Shown: piece after piece, positions 12,301 to 22,404 of the stretch
Layout: each line of letters begins with the position of its first letter
How positions within the stretch are numbered: the stretch's first letter is position 1
Assembly (NCBI GenBank): GCA_027575805.1
Contig: JANBPU010000054.1
Span: forward strand, 1-64,000
Direction: 5' to 3'
DNA: 64,000 nt
DNA from: Mycoemilia scoparia
Lineage: Eukaryota; Kickxellomycota; Kickxellomycetes; Kickxellales; Kickxellaceae
Program-made: the position numbers and the translations under genes
The notes under the pieces: generated by a model
Database searches by the model: none
Told to the model about the DNA's origin: nothing
What the model saw: only the letters and a program-made list of their open reading frames with translations

Positions 12301-14509
12301 TGATGAAACTGAGGGGTGGACCACAAATGCAGCCGGGACATCAAAATCTAATCGTAACCTGGATATCACTGAATTCAACACCCCAGGGATATCTCGCCAC
12401 ATTAGCACTATAGATGAAGGCCACAATGAAGAGGGATATGATGATGACGATGTTGGTGATGGAGAAAAGGGATACTCGGAAAAGAGCCACGATCTCGAGG
12501 ACGATAATGCACTGATGTTTGATGAAAAGCTCATACAGTCCAGCATCCAAAAAGGGGACCATCAATGTTCTGCAAACAGAAGCCATAGTAATGACGATGA
12601 TGGTATTGAGCACTCCGTTGGCAACTCTGTTAAACCCACAAGAGGCTCTCCGCCTCCATTTAGAGTTTTTAATGACAATGAAGATGAAGACGAAGATTAT
12701 CCTGGATCGGACACCCAGACCAAGGATGATGATGATAATATGGAAGTAGCCCAGCCACAAGGCACAGATCAAAATGCAGTAGTGCCACAACCAGCTGAAG
12801 GCACTGACCAAAATGTGTACTACGAGCAGGATGTTCTGCAGCAGGAAACTTCACAGCAACCACAACAGCTGATCATTATCAAAGCATTCTGGCCACTAGA
12901 GCGAGCTGTTACATTAATCATTCTTGATTCTTCGCCTGAACCCGTAGAGTCATTTGTTGGCTACAGGAACTGCTATGAAACTGAATTTAAGCCATTGCTT
13001 ATGGAGCTCGAAAAGAAATTGGCAACTGTTGAGGCAGAGTCCAAAAGCTCCCTTAAAGTAGGATCACCGCTGAATCTATTCGACGATGAGGATGAAGATG
13101 CCGAAGAAGATGCCGAGTTCCAAAGGCTACGGAAGCGATTGCGGGCTCGCACAGTTCCATTTTATCTGGGAGTCCGTGAAGAGTCGGTGATTGGCAAAAG
13201 TGCCAATAGTGAAGAAAGCGAAGATCTAGCACCAAAGCGGAGGTTCGAAGTAGAGAAGGTGCTTCGTGAGGGAGGATTTGCAACCCTGTATCTTGCCTTA
13301 GACTCACAGGCTGGATTAAATGATGGTGATGATACTACTCAAAATGGCCTATTTGACAGCGGAGATGACGGAAATGCGGCAGAAGATCCAACACAGTGCG
13401 TACTCAAGGTCGAAGCTCCTCCAAATGTCTGGGAATTTTTCATGATGCGGACGCTAGCTAAGCGAATTGACGAAGCAGCAGCGATTCTTGGAGAAAACCC
13501 AAACATGTTTGCCAACACTCAGTGGCTGGTATTCCCCCGCAGCATATATGAATACACAGACTTTACTGTTACGGTTTATCCTTATTGTCACCAAGGCTCA
13601 TTGCTAGACCTTGTCAATGCCTACAAAAAGTCTGTATCCTCAAGTGGCATACGGTCACTCGATAGCAGCCACTCTGGATGCGTTGACGAGCTCTTGGCAA
13701 TGATTATTATTTCCCACACAATAAAGTCTGTGTTGGAGATTCACCGACTGGGCTATATCCACACAGACCTCAAGCCAGAAAATGTCATGATCAATATCAC
13801 AGACAAGGCAATGAAGGATCCAAGTATTTTGTTGAGTTCTGTCAAAGTCTATAATGGAGACGGCGATGAACTGGAGCAACAGTGCCCATCACCTATAATA
13901 CGACTCATTGACTTTGGTCGTGCTGTGGACTGGACTGTCTTTGAGCCAGAACAGGAGTTACGATACAAAGAGCCGAATACCTCTTCCTCAGCCACTAGCA
14001 GAGAGGAAGAGGATTTGGCGGATCCAGTAGACAATGGCGAGGTCCCAGCCTGGTTACCACATGCCGATTGGGTTGGTGTGGCGCGGATAGCCCATATCCT
14101 ATTATTTGGGGTTAGGATGAAAACCAAATTATCCAAGAATGATGAACACAGCCACCATGTTACCCAACAGTTTGCCAAAGGAAACAAGCCAAGAGAATTA
14201 GTAAAAACCAGCTCAACCACATTGCGGAGGTACTGGCAGCAAGAAATTTGGCAAAGGCTGTTTGCCATATGCTTGTCAGGATTCCCTGAGCCAAAGAGAA
14301 TAGACCCAGAGCTGGGACCGGTAATTGAAGCTAGACAAGTATGGCAAGAGGACATCAAGCAGAGGATAGAGCCAGAAATTCAAAACCTACTTGCTGATAT
14401 GGATAGATGGATAGTTGCCCAATACTATAAGCGTGGAAAAGATGTTGACAAAGGACTTCCATCACTGTTGCGCCAGTTGTATCTTAAGGTTTCTGCTTAC
14501 TGTTTATAG
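9346..14509 (+). CDS. BUB1: BUB1/MadBub spindle-checkpoint kinase (3 exons)
   Basis: Predicted join(9346..10040, 10137..11302, 11397..14509), 1657 residues. The intron 1 acceptor (CTAG at 10136) is fixed by protein homology: it joins ESRGK to YNQAHDTYSLGINRKAQPL, typical of the Mad3/BUB1 TPR domain. Order of parts: KEN box at 39-41 (KENIQPLKQGR); Mad3/BUB1 homology region at about 118-271; a GLEBS-like Bub3-binding segment near 530-560 (EFTMTHSVEEMRA); a long acidic low-complexity linker; and a C-terminal kinase. The kinase has glycine loop REGGFATLYLAL (~1242), VLKVE lysine, HTDLKPEN (~1409) and DFG in LIDFGRAVD (~1458). Role: kinetochore-bound checkpoint kinase that delays anaphase, with Bub3 as partner. 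It is much longer than the ~1,000-residue norm because of the linker. Carrying both KEN box and full kinase suggests an unduplicated MadBub gene. Confidence 0.93.
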
Positions 14510-17500
14510 GTAGTGTTTTGGTTATGTATATTTATTGATTTTTAATGGTTTGTTAAACCCAAAAAAATAGTAAAAATGGCTGCTAAGCCAATGCCAGCAA
14601 CATCATATCGCATGTGTAAGATTACATTATATATTTTCACACGAAGGTCTCCCTTTTGGACATGACAATGGAAGTCATTATAGCTCAACGCAAGATTATG
14701 AAGCTTTGATAATATTCGTGAACACTATTGCAGTCTTTGGCTAGTTAGAATTTGAATGTTGGGTTTTGAACAGAAGGATTCAAAATTCCAATACCGGGAT
14801 GCTATAAAATTATAACCAAGTTAGTGTTTGATATAATTTATCTCGGTATGAGTGGACTGGCAGGATCCACCAAACATGTATGGCCGTGTGTTTATAATGA
14901 AATTATTTAAAGACGCTGTGTATCACAACAACAATGATAATACAAACAAATACAACAGTGATCTGCCAAAGCAATACAGATACAAGTGTGCAAGCACAAG
15001 TTGGTTAAAATTCATTGAATTGAATATAATGATGCATAACAAAGCATGGCGCTACCTACTGATGTAGTAATAGTAGTAGTAGTAGTGTGCTTAGCCAATT
15101 GTTGTTTGTTTTGAGGCTTTAAATAGTAGACAGAAGCGATAGTAGCAACTTTAGCAGTACTTTGTATCTCATACTGAAGCTATAAAAAGAACATCTATAG
15201 TCAAGCCATTACTATGGTTGCTACTAGTATTATATGGACATTCAAGAATGGTTGAAGTGTGTAAGCACTGTTCTAGCTAAAGATTAGCAATGCAAATAGT
15301 AATGGTGCATAGAAATCCAAAAGCAATTCCAAGTGGCAATAGATCGAGTATCACATCCACACCGTTGATACTAAAGATTCGACTCAAAAAGTAACTGCGG
15401 TAGTATCATGTATTGGCACTTTCGCTATCATATTTATTAGGACAGAAAGCGGTAAATGTTGCCATCACAAAAGCTTTGTTATCATTTGTTTGTAGTATTG
15501 TGCTTACACAAAACATGGCTTAAAGAAACCAATTTAGAGACCAACATTAGTATGAAGACTGTACTGCATCGATGAGATGCAAATAGCCAACTGCTTTAAT
15601 GGCCGTACAGACACAGCCCATTGTTTTCAAGGAAACAGCCATGGGGCTATGGTTTATGAAGCTAAACAATGGCGATAGAGGCTTTGGCAACACTAAGCAC
15701 ACCGTCTTCTTTTGAACTCAGTTCTTTAGAAATTTTTCAGAATGGATGTTCTATTTCTGCTGCTGCTGCTACTGATTGAAGATACATTGATTTTTGCAAT
15801 AAGACTAAACTACCCGATTCTCTGGACCATGTGTATACAATCTTCTATTTAAGAGATGTAGTAATTATCCGTCAGAATCCTGTTTGGAACGACCAGCCCA
15901 AATAACAATTTTGCAGCTTTAAGCCACACACATGCGTGATAACTGCGTGGCAAACAATGATATTCAAAATCCAGTGTTGTTTTTGGGAGATGGGAGGGAA
16001 AATGTAAACATCAGAATCAACAAATATGTATAAATTGGTGACTAGACTTTTGACCGATGTGTGAATATTCGGGTGAGCGGCGGATATGGATGTTTTAATG
16101 GTGATGGCTTAAAGAGAGGCAGTAAAAAAAATACCCAATTCAAGTTAAGGATTTGGGATACCTGAATGGGTATTTTGATTTTTATGGAATGTGTATGTAC
16201 TGCTTACCAGGCGGTAGATGCAAATTTGTATCAGCAAGATACACCCCTACTGCCCGATATATTTTGGCTTTGGAGGCCTCGCCCAAGGAAGTCCTGAGTA
16301 TTCGTCATGGGTACTGTTTATTTTGATGGTCAGTGAGCTTGTTTAGCGGTCAGGTCTACGACAATGGTAACTGTCAGGCTTTCAAAACAAGCTCTTGTAG
16401 GAGGGATGTAGAAAAGCAGTGTAAGTCGGTCTGGACTCCTTGGATAAGCAGCAGCCAATCCCCTATCAACTGCTGGAGAGTAATAGGCCAGGGAAACCGT
16501 ATTGCAGAATACGAAAGAGCAAAGCTGCATGTCGATTCATTTAGCTTGTGCATCAATGTTTACAGGTCGCTTGATACTATTGAGCTCTTTGCTCTTTACT
16601 GACCAGAGAATGGCCACGCAATTAAAGGGATGTGTGTAACTGTTTGTTTTTGGAATCTTATGGACTATACTGTGCTTCGAAAACCACAGTATGCTCAAAA
16701 TAGGTTTGATTATTACCTGCCTCTAACTATAGTGATCTTGGCGCTGGTTTAGTAATTGTTTGCGCTTATGCAGCTATGATAGAGTAAAGAAATTGGTGAC
16801 GATATAGATGCATGTCTTCAGTGTGAGGGGACTCCAAGCGAAAATTGGGCACATGTATTGAAAGAGGTGACATGTATGTAAATTGAGGAGACAATCCAAT
16901 AAGCGGACTAACGTATCCTTGCACCTACCCTCTCTTTTGTTTGGTGATTGACCAATCCCAAACGAGCTTCATTATTCCTGGTATGCGTTTGTATGTAAAG
17001 GTTAAGTCCCCAGTATTTGTGCTTGCTACTTTCATTTATTGTTACAAGAGCAACAAAGAGCACAAATCTGTAGGTGAGGGACCACGACTTTACTACCACA
17101 TTTGTTTTGGGCTGCACCAGCATGTATCCATCTCCTTAGTACAGCAACAGTCAATATTACAGTAAACGAGAAGGACTTGCGCTTTTGGTCCAGATGTTTA
17201 TCAAAATAAGCGGGACAAAATCGCAACCAATGCTCCCTGTATCACTCGTACATTTTCAGAATCTTGCCTCCATGTAAGCCAGTTTAGCCCACATACATGA
17301 GGCGTTAATACCCGCAAACCTCTGAAGAAATAAACCGTTCTGTGTGGTCTCCTCCATCACTGGCATACTTAAAAACTGTCCGAGTGTATATCAGAGGACA
17401 GTTTCATCAGATTTTGTATCTATTCTTTTCTCTTCGCAACAAGCTATAAATTCCCACTCTTGGAGTTGGTCTTTGTCGATTTTTACGATACACTACATCC

Positions 17501-17620
17501 TTCCCCACCTCATCCTTCCTTTTTTACCACACATACCCTTTGGACCTAACCCTTCCCTTGTAACTCCGCCTAAACTCTTTATACCTTATTGGTAACATAC
17601 ACACTCATACACCTTTCATA
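14510..17620. other. 3.1-kb intergenic stretch, no gene supported
   Basis: All open frames are under 90 codons, several begin at non-ATG codons and none shows domain motifs or a spliceable pattern I could link. It contains a short TAG repeat (15066-15086). No MITE copy was found here, unlike most other long gaps. The distal part presumably regulates the secreted protein gene at 17621. A non-coding RNA cannot be excluded. Confidence 0.5.
17445..17451 (+). promoter_or_regulatory. TATA-like box of the PGNNG secreted-protein gene
   Basis: TATAAAT lies about 175 bases before the ATG at 17621 and is followed by a pyrimidine-rich leader (CCCCACCTCATCC and similar), a common layout for strongly expressed fungal genes. 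Assigned by position. Confidence 0.4.
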
Positions 17621-18619
17621 ATGAAATTGTCGTCATCCATCTTCCTCCTGGCTTCAGCCTTGATTGCCAGTGCTGCTCCAGTTGATCGCAGAGCCCTTGT
17701 TCCTGAGCTCGTTGGTGGTGACATCAGCGTAAGTGCTGAAGTATGCGCATCCGTTCATATCAAGATTGGACCTGATGGTGTTCCATATCAGGATGAAAAC
17801 CCACTTTGCCCTGACTACCGTGATGAGCCTCCCACAAATCCTGGTAACAATGGCCCAGGCAACAACGGTCCAGGTAATAACGGCCCTGGTAACAATGGCC
17901 CAGGCAACAACGGTCCAGGTAATAACGGCCCTGGTAACAATGGCCCAGGCAACAACGGTCCAGGTAATAATGGCCCTGGTAACAACGGTCCAGGCAACAA
18001 CGGTCCAGGTAATAATGGNNNNNNNNNNNNNNNNNNNNNNNNNNNNNNNNNNNNNNNNNNNNNNNNNNNNNNNNNNNNNNNNNNNNNNNNNNNNNNNNNN
18101 NNNNNNNNNNNNNNNNGCCCAGGCAACAACGGTCCAGGTAATAATGGCCCTGGTAACAACGGTCCAGGCAACAACGGTCCAGGTAATAATGGCCCTGGTA
18201 ACAACGGTCCAGGCAACAACGGTCCAGGCAACAACGGTCCAGGTAATAACGGCCCAGGCAACAACGGTCCAGGTAATAACGGCCCAGGCAACAACGGTCC
18301 AGGTAATAATGGCCCTGGTAACAACGGTCCAGGAAATAATGGTCCAGGTAACAACGGCCCAGGTAACAATGGCCCAGGAAATAATGGCCCTGGTAACAAT
18401 GGCCCAGGAAATAATGGCCCAGGTAATAACGGCCCTGGCAACAATGGCCCAGGTAATAACGGCCCTGGCAACAATGGCCCAGGCAACAACGGCCCAGGTA
18501 ATAACGGTCCAGGTAATAACGGCCCTGGTAACAACGGTCCAGGCAACAACGGTCCAGGAAATAACGGCCCAGTTTACAATGGACAACAACCTGGTAAATG
18601 CATCCCTGTACGACCATAA
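17621..18619 (+). CDS. secreted PGNNG-repeat protein with two-cysteine N-terminal module
   Basis: About 332 residues as assembled; true length is uncertain because of an internal gap. Residues 1-19 form a clean signal peptide (hydrophobic core, cleavage near ASA-AP). A dibasic VDRR at 21-24 suggests kexin processing. Residues 34-66 form a compact module with Cys at 42 and 63, ending DENPLCPDY, which is shared with the protein at 21328-22404. The remainder is perfect Pro-Gly-Asn-Asn-Gly pentads, about 12 before and about 30 after the gap, closed by a short tail with one Cys (GKCIPVRP). No membrane anchor or GPI signal is evident. It is probably exported to the wall or outside, with a flexible Asn/Gly-rich polymer-like tail. 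Function unknown. Antisense and other-frame open frames across it are by-products of the repeat. Confidence 0.85.
   Translation: MKLSSSIFLLASALIASAAPVDRRALVPELVGGDISVSAEVCASVHIKIGPDGVPYQDENPLCPDYRDEPPTNPGNNGPGNNGPGNNGPGNNGPGNNGPGNNGPGNNGPGNNGPGNNGPGNNGPGNNGPGNNXXXXXXXXXXXXXXXXXXXXXXXXXXXXXXXXXXPGNNGPGNNGPGNNGPGNNGPGNNGPGNNGPGNNGPGNNGPGNNGPGNNGPGNNGPGNNGPGNNGPGNNGPGNNGPGNNGPGNNGPGNNGPGNNGPGNNGPGNNGPGNNGPGNNGPGNNGPGNNGPGNNGPGNNGPGNNGPGNNGPGNNGPVYNGQQPGKCIPVRP
17838..18570 (+). repeat. coding minisatellite, 15-bp unit (PGNNG)
   Basis: Tandem 15-bp units of the type GGTCCAGGTAATAAC and GGCCCAGGCAACAAC. Units differ almost only at synonymous third positions, so the protein repeat stays perfect while the DNA drifts. 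Variants recur in blocks of three (about 45 bp), showing that expansion happened by higher-order duplication. The array is interrupted by an assembly gap. Confidence 0.95.
18019..18116. other. assembly gap (98 N) inside the PGNNG array
   Basis: A run of 98 undetermined bases within the 15-bp array. The distance between equivalent repeat positions on either side is 99 bases. That keeps the reading frame but is not a multiple of 15, so the stated gap size is unlikely to be the real one. Confidence 0.95.
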
Positions 18620-19161
18620 TTTCATTAAACATTTCAATTTTGCTATTTTGTGATACAACTTTTCATGCTGGCCATTTAACTAAAAATTTCATCAAGTCAA
18701 CAATCCACATTAATAATTCACTTATTTTTCAAATATACAATTATTTTAAACATTTTCCGTGTTTATTTTAATGAATTAACAATTTATTAAAATCACGCAT
18801 CACCAACATCTTTACTCATATTTCATTATATTTGTTTACTTTTTAATCTGCAAGTCTTCCAGTACGTTGTCCAACTACTTTAGTTGTTTACAAAATACAA
18901 TTAATAAATAAAAACACTAATACAAAAGCTTATCATAATGATAAAATTAAGTATTAATTGGATATTTTTGAAACTAAAGTTAAAAGCTAAATTTCAATAT
19001 TTTATATAAAAACAATAATTGATTGAATAAAATTTATACATTTATATAAGATTATATGTGAGGATCTCCTAAAAAAGCACTAGAATAACCTGTGAGGCAG
19101 TAGTCAGAATCTGTGTACAGATTTATGTCTACAATACATCTTATAACTAGCGAAATCTTCC

Positions 19162-19302
19162 CATATGAGCGATTATTTTTGAAGGGCTAAGTTTTACTAG
19201 TAGGCCAGTTTCAACTTGCACATTGGTCACCATATATTCTCATTGACCAATGCCTCATTATGCACTATCTGCATTTAGCCTTTCAAAAATAACTACCCAT
19301 AT
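19162..19302 (+). repeat. MITE copy F (rearranged core)
   Basis: Left end CATATGAGCGATTATTTTTG and right end TCAAAAATAACTACCCATAT match the family, but the interior differs. It holds a perfect 9-bp inverted repeat, CATTGGTCA at 19221-19229 and TGACCAATG at 19244-19252, not seen in other copies. Confidence 0.7.
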
Positions 19303-19679
19303 GCTGCATATTTGATTAAAAATATCTGCCATGTTCTTTAATCAACAGACCCTTATTTTAGCCACACATTCCTATAATTTCTGCCTATAAGTGTAGTTAT
19401 ATTTCATATAGAGTTATACAAAGTAATATAGTAAAAATAGTTAAGAGTTGTATGATATTCTGTACTAGAATGACCCTGTATTGAATGGGGGCACTTTGCC
19501 CTTATTAAAGATACATCTCTTTAGATGATGATAATTAAATATTATAGCAATACGCTTAATTTGGTGCTGCGCTTTTCCTCATCCAAGCCATACCTTTTTC
19601 AGGACCTAATGAAGATGTGCATTCATGGTACGAGACGGCTTTAAAATCCAAGGGCTGGCATGTTAACAAATATATACAT

Positions 19680-19800
19680 ATATGGGCAATAATTTTTGAA
19701 GGGTACCCTTTTGTGGCAAATAATTATAGGGGCAATCACAGCCAAATAGATGCCCTCTTTTACTAGTAAACATCCAGCCTTCAAAAATAATCGCCCATAT
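19680..19800 (+). repeat. MITE copy G
   Basis: Near-complete 121-bp copy: ATATGGGCAATAATTTTTGA at the left, TCAAAAATAATCGCCCATAT at the right, with AATTATAGGGGCAATCACAG and TTTACTAGTAAA inside. One of the best-preserved terminal inverted repeat pairs. Confidence 0.88.
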
Positions 19801-20198
19801 ATTCAAATCTTGAAAGATTTTCGATTTAGTGGCAAACCAACAAATATGTATTGAATATATAATTGATGCTCGACCGACAAGCTGTTGGGCAAGACATGCA
19901 GAAGCCTCAAATACTTTGCAAATATTTACCATGCATTATATGATATGGCAAGATACTTCATACCATTCCACATATGCCATGCTGATTTATTTTCCCGGAA
20001 GGCGTTCCTGCATTTATTACATCCCTTGTTATCACTTGTTTACATGTCTCGAGAGAGCTTTTTGCAATTGTTTAATAGGAACCAAAGGGATCCGCTTTTT
20101 ACATCACAAATCTATAGAATATGAGAGGAAGCACGCGTATTCCTGTAGAAATGGCATGTGTTCTTCTGTCAGCCAAGCCCATAGCACTAAGCACATAC

Positions 20199-20324
20199 AC
20201 ATGAGCAATTATTTTCGAAAGGCTAAAAGCGGACTTTACATGACAATAGATTTACCAATGATAATATAGGTAGGCAAATATGCATGATGAAGCTGGTCTA
20301 CTAGCAAAAAATAATGGTCCATAT
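20199..20324 (+). repeat. MITE copy H (degenerate)
   Basis: Left end ATGAGCAATTATTTTCGAAA and right end CTACTAGCAAAAAATAATGG resemble the family ends. The interior is largely unrecognisable, so this is either an old copy or a related subfamily. Confidence 0.45.
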
Positions 20325-21327
20325 GTGCCCTTACATTGAACCTGGTGCTTGGTGAGTAGCGATTATTCCATGAGAAAAAGGATCATCAAGTTAAAGCAAA
20401 GAACTGTGTCAGGGTCGCATTCAGTATCAATAGGGCGCACCACACACGACTGGGAGAAATTGTGCAGTAATACAAATATTCAGCTATTTACGTTTTGTGG
20501 GAGTCGCTCCTATTTAGGAATTTCGAAACAAAGGTAGTATAAATAGCCGAGTCCTTATTTGTTTGTGTACTTTATTGCTTGAGGAGAGAGAGTGAGTGCT
20601 GGATATGCTAAAGTGCTGATGGACCGACACTGCTCAAACGCCACTTTATGCAATTGCTTGAAGGAAGAACAATGAATCTTGGGTGATGATTAGACTGAAG
20701 GCGAACAGTAGTGTAGGCATATCCAGTGATATTTCCAGTGGAAGTGGTAAAGCATGCTTGTTTATCAACACTGATAGGCCTTCACTGACTCTAATCTCTC
20801 ATTCTTTATTGATATTAGCTGATTTTTTTTCAAATTGAAAAACAGTCGATGCTAGTCTTCTGTTGATTCTCCTTCTACTTGATATATCATATGCGCCTCC
20901 GGAAATTTTACAATGGCTCTGAGTTTTATCTTTTCTCTGGCTCCGTGTCAGAATACACTGTAATGGTCTAAAAAGCAATGCTAGCACTACTACAACTACT
21001 ACACGCTTTGTGTAATGCCCATTGATAGGGGGAAAGGAGAGCGAACTCTGGACTACTTGGATTTATAGGCTTTCTATTGTTCATGTATGCTCTCTCTTCC
21101 AAGTTACAGTCATTGATATAAAGGTTAGAGGAATTGCTCTTCTTGCGTTCCCCAGGCATACATACGATTTCCCTCGAAGCTCCTTTCTTTAACCCACCGT
21201 GTTTTTAGAGCCTTGCTCGATAATATCCTCTCCCCTTTCCTTTACTTACCTCGCATCTCCTACACACACTCTTCAATAGTACTCAAGTCTCTGCAGAACT
21301 TGTTCACTAGAAAAACCAATAATCAAC

Positions 21328-22404
21328 ATGAAAGTTTCCAACATCGCATACACTATTTTCGCTTTGACCGCTGCAAGTGCGTCAGCTGAGCACGAGAAGC
21401 GTGGTCTTCTTGGCATCCTACCTGACATCAGCATTGGTGTCGACATTTGCTTGAGCGTCAACGTCCAAATCGGCGGCGATGGTAAGCCATATCAGTCCGA
21501 GAACCCACTCTGCCCCAACTACGTGTCCCCTACATCTGGACACCCCGACTATGTTGCAACTCCACCATCCCCTCCAGGCAACGGTGGATATGTAGCCACT
21601 CCAGCACCACTACCACCAACTATGCCAACTGCTTCGGTTCCACCTACTCTTCCAACCCCCAACAAGCCTGAGCAACCCCACGGAGGTTACGTTGCCAGTC
21701 CACCTGTAGTCCCTCCTACCAAGCCATCGAAGCCCACTGTTCCTGAGCTTCCCACCGGTATTGAGCAACCCCCTAAGCACGAATACGTTGCCACTCTTCC
21801 ACCCTACCCAATTCCCCAGCCTCCTGCTCCTACCCACTCGGTCTACATCCCACCTCCCGTTTATGTTAAGCCTACCCCTACTCCTGCTCCTCAGCCACCC
21901 AAATACGTAGCTACTCCTCCTGCTCCAAACAACGGAGGTTATAATGGAGGCTACAATGGTGGTAACCATGGTGGATATAACGGTGGCAACAACGGAGGTT
22001 ATAACGGTGGAAACAATGGAGGCTACAACGGCGGTAACAACGGAGGCTACAATGGTGGAAACAATGGAGGCTACAACGGCGGTAACAACGGAGGCTACAA
22101 CGGCGGTAACAACGGAGGCTACAACGGCGGTAACAACGGAGGCTACAATGGTGGTAACAATGGAGGCTACAACGGTGGCAACAACGGTGGTTACAATGGA
22201 GGCAATAACGGAAGCAACGGTGGATACGTTGCTACTCCTGCTCCTGTTTACCCCCCAGTTGCCCCAGTTTCTCCTGGGAATGGCGAACAGCAGCCCCCTT
22301 ATGTCGGTGGTGGATCTCCTCCTGTTGCTCCTGGCAACGGTGGCTACCAAGCTAAGCCACCTGCCCCACCCGCCCATGTTGGTTACTTTGCTACTCCCTA
22401 TTAA
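21328..22404 (+). CDS. secreted YVATP / GGYNGGNN-repeat protein, paralogue of the 17621 protein
   Basis: 358 residues. Signal peptide 1-20 is followed by a dibasic HEKR (22-25), a likely kexin site. Residues 33-65 form the same two-Cys module as the 17621 protein (20 of 33 positions identical; Cys 41 and 62; ending SENPLCPNY). Then comes a Pro-rich section with seven spaced YVATP-like motifs (YVATPP, YVASPP, YVATLPP, YFATPY), interrupted at about residues 205-295 by tandem GGYNGGNN octads, and a Pro-rich end. No anchor is visible. The tail is unrelated in sequence to PGNNG but alike in style (Gly/Asn-rich, flexible), so a conserved head has acquired different repeat tails. Probably a wall-associated or extracellular protein; the Tyr-rich repeats could be cross-linked, which is speculation. 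AATAAA lies at the stop codon. Confidence 0.87.
   Translation: MKVSNIAYTIFALTAASASAEHEKRGLLGILPDISIGVDICLSVNVQIGGDGKPYQSENPLCPNYVSPTSGHPDYVATPPSPPGNGGYVATPAPLPPTMPTASVPPTLPTPNKPEQPHGGYVASPPVVPPTKPSKPTVPELPTGIEQPPKHEYVATLPPYPIPQPPAPTHSVYIPPPVYVKPTPTPAPQPPKYVATPPAPNNGGYNGGYNGGNHGGYNGGNNGGYNGGNNGGYNGGNNGGYNGGNNGGYNGGNNGGYNGGNNGGYNGGNNGGYNGGNNGGYNGGNNGGYNGGNNGSNGGYVATPAPVYPPVAPVSPGNGEQQPPYVGGGSPPVAPGNGGYQAKPPAPPAHVGYFATPY
21935..22215 (+). repeat. coding minisatellite, 24-bp unit (GGYNGGNN)
   Basis: About eleven to twelve tandem copies of a 24-bp unit such as GGAGGCTACAACGGCGGTAA plus CAAC, encoding Gly-Gly-Tyr-Asn-Gly-Gly-Asn-Asn. Copies differ mostly at silent positions. Confidence 0.9.

Larger units (their letters stand above)
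18620..21327. other. intergenic between the two secreted-protein genes, three MITEs
   Basis: AT-rich DNA carrying MITE copies F, G and H. Open frames over 19660-20540 overlap the MITEs and show no conserved motifs. The final ~250 bases are pyrimidine-rich (CCTCTCCCCTTTCCTTTACT) and look like the leader of the 21328 gene. I see no tRNA or other RNA gene. Confidence 0.55.

Noticed and set aside
14852..16602. Open frames of 60-89 codons in the 3.1-kb gap (for example 14852-15067 and 16333-16602)
   Set aside because: No motifs, several non-ATG starts, and overlapping frames on both strands of equal length.
17838..18570. Regular repeats reminiscent of a CRISPR array
   Set aside because: Units are 15 bp, directly tandem without unique spacers, and encode protein; the host is a eukaryote.
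17654..18658. Long antisense and alternate-frame open frames across the PGNNG array (for example LLPGP repeats)
   Set aside because: They are by-products of a 15-bp repeat, which stays open in all frames. Only the + frame from 17621 has a signal peptide and a paralogue.
19829..20269. 146-codon frame downstream of MITE G
   Set aside because: It runs into MITE H, has no domain pattern, and a second frame of similar quality overlaps it.
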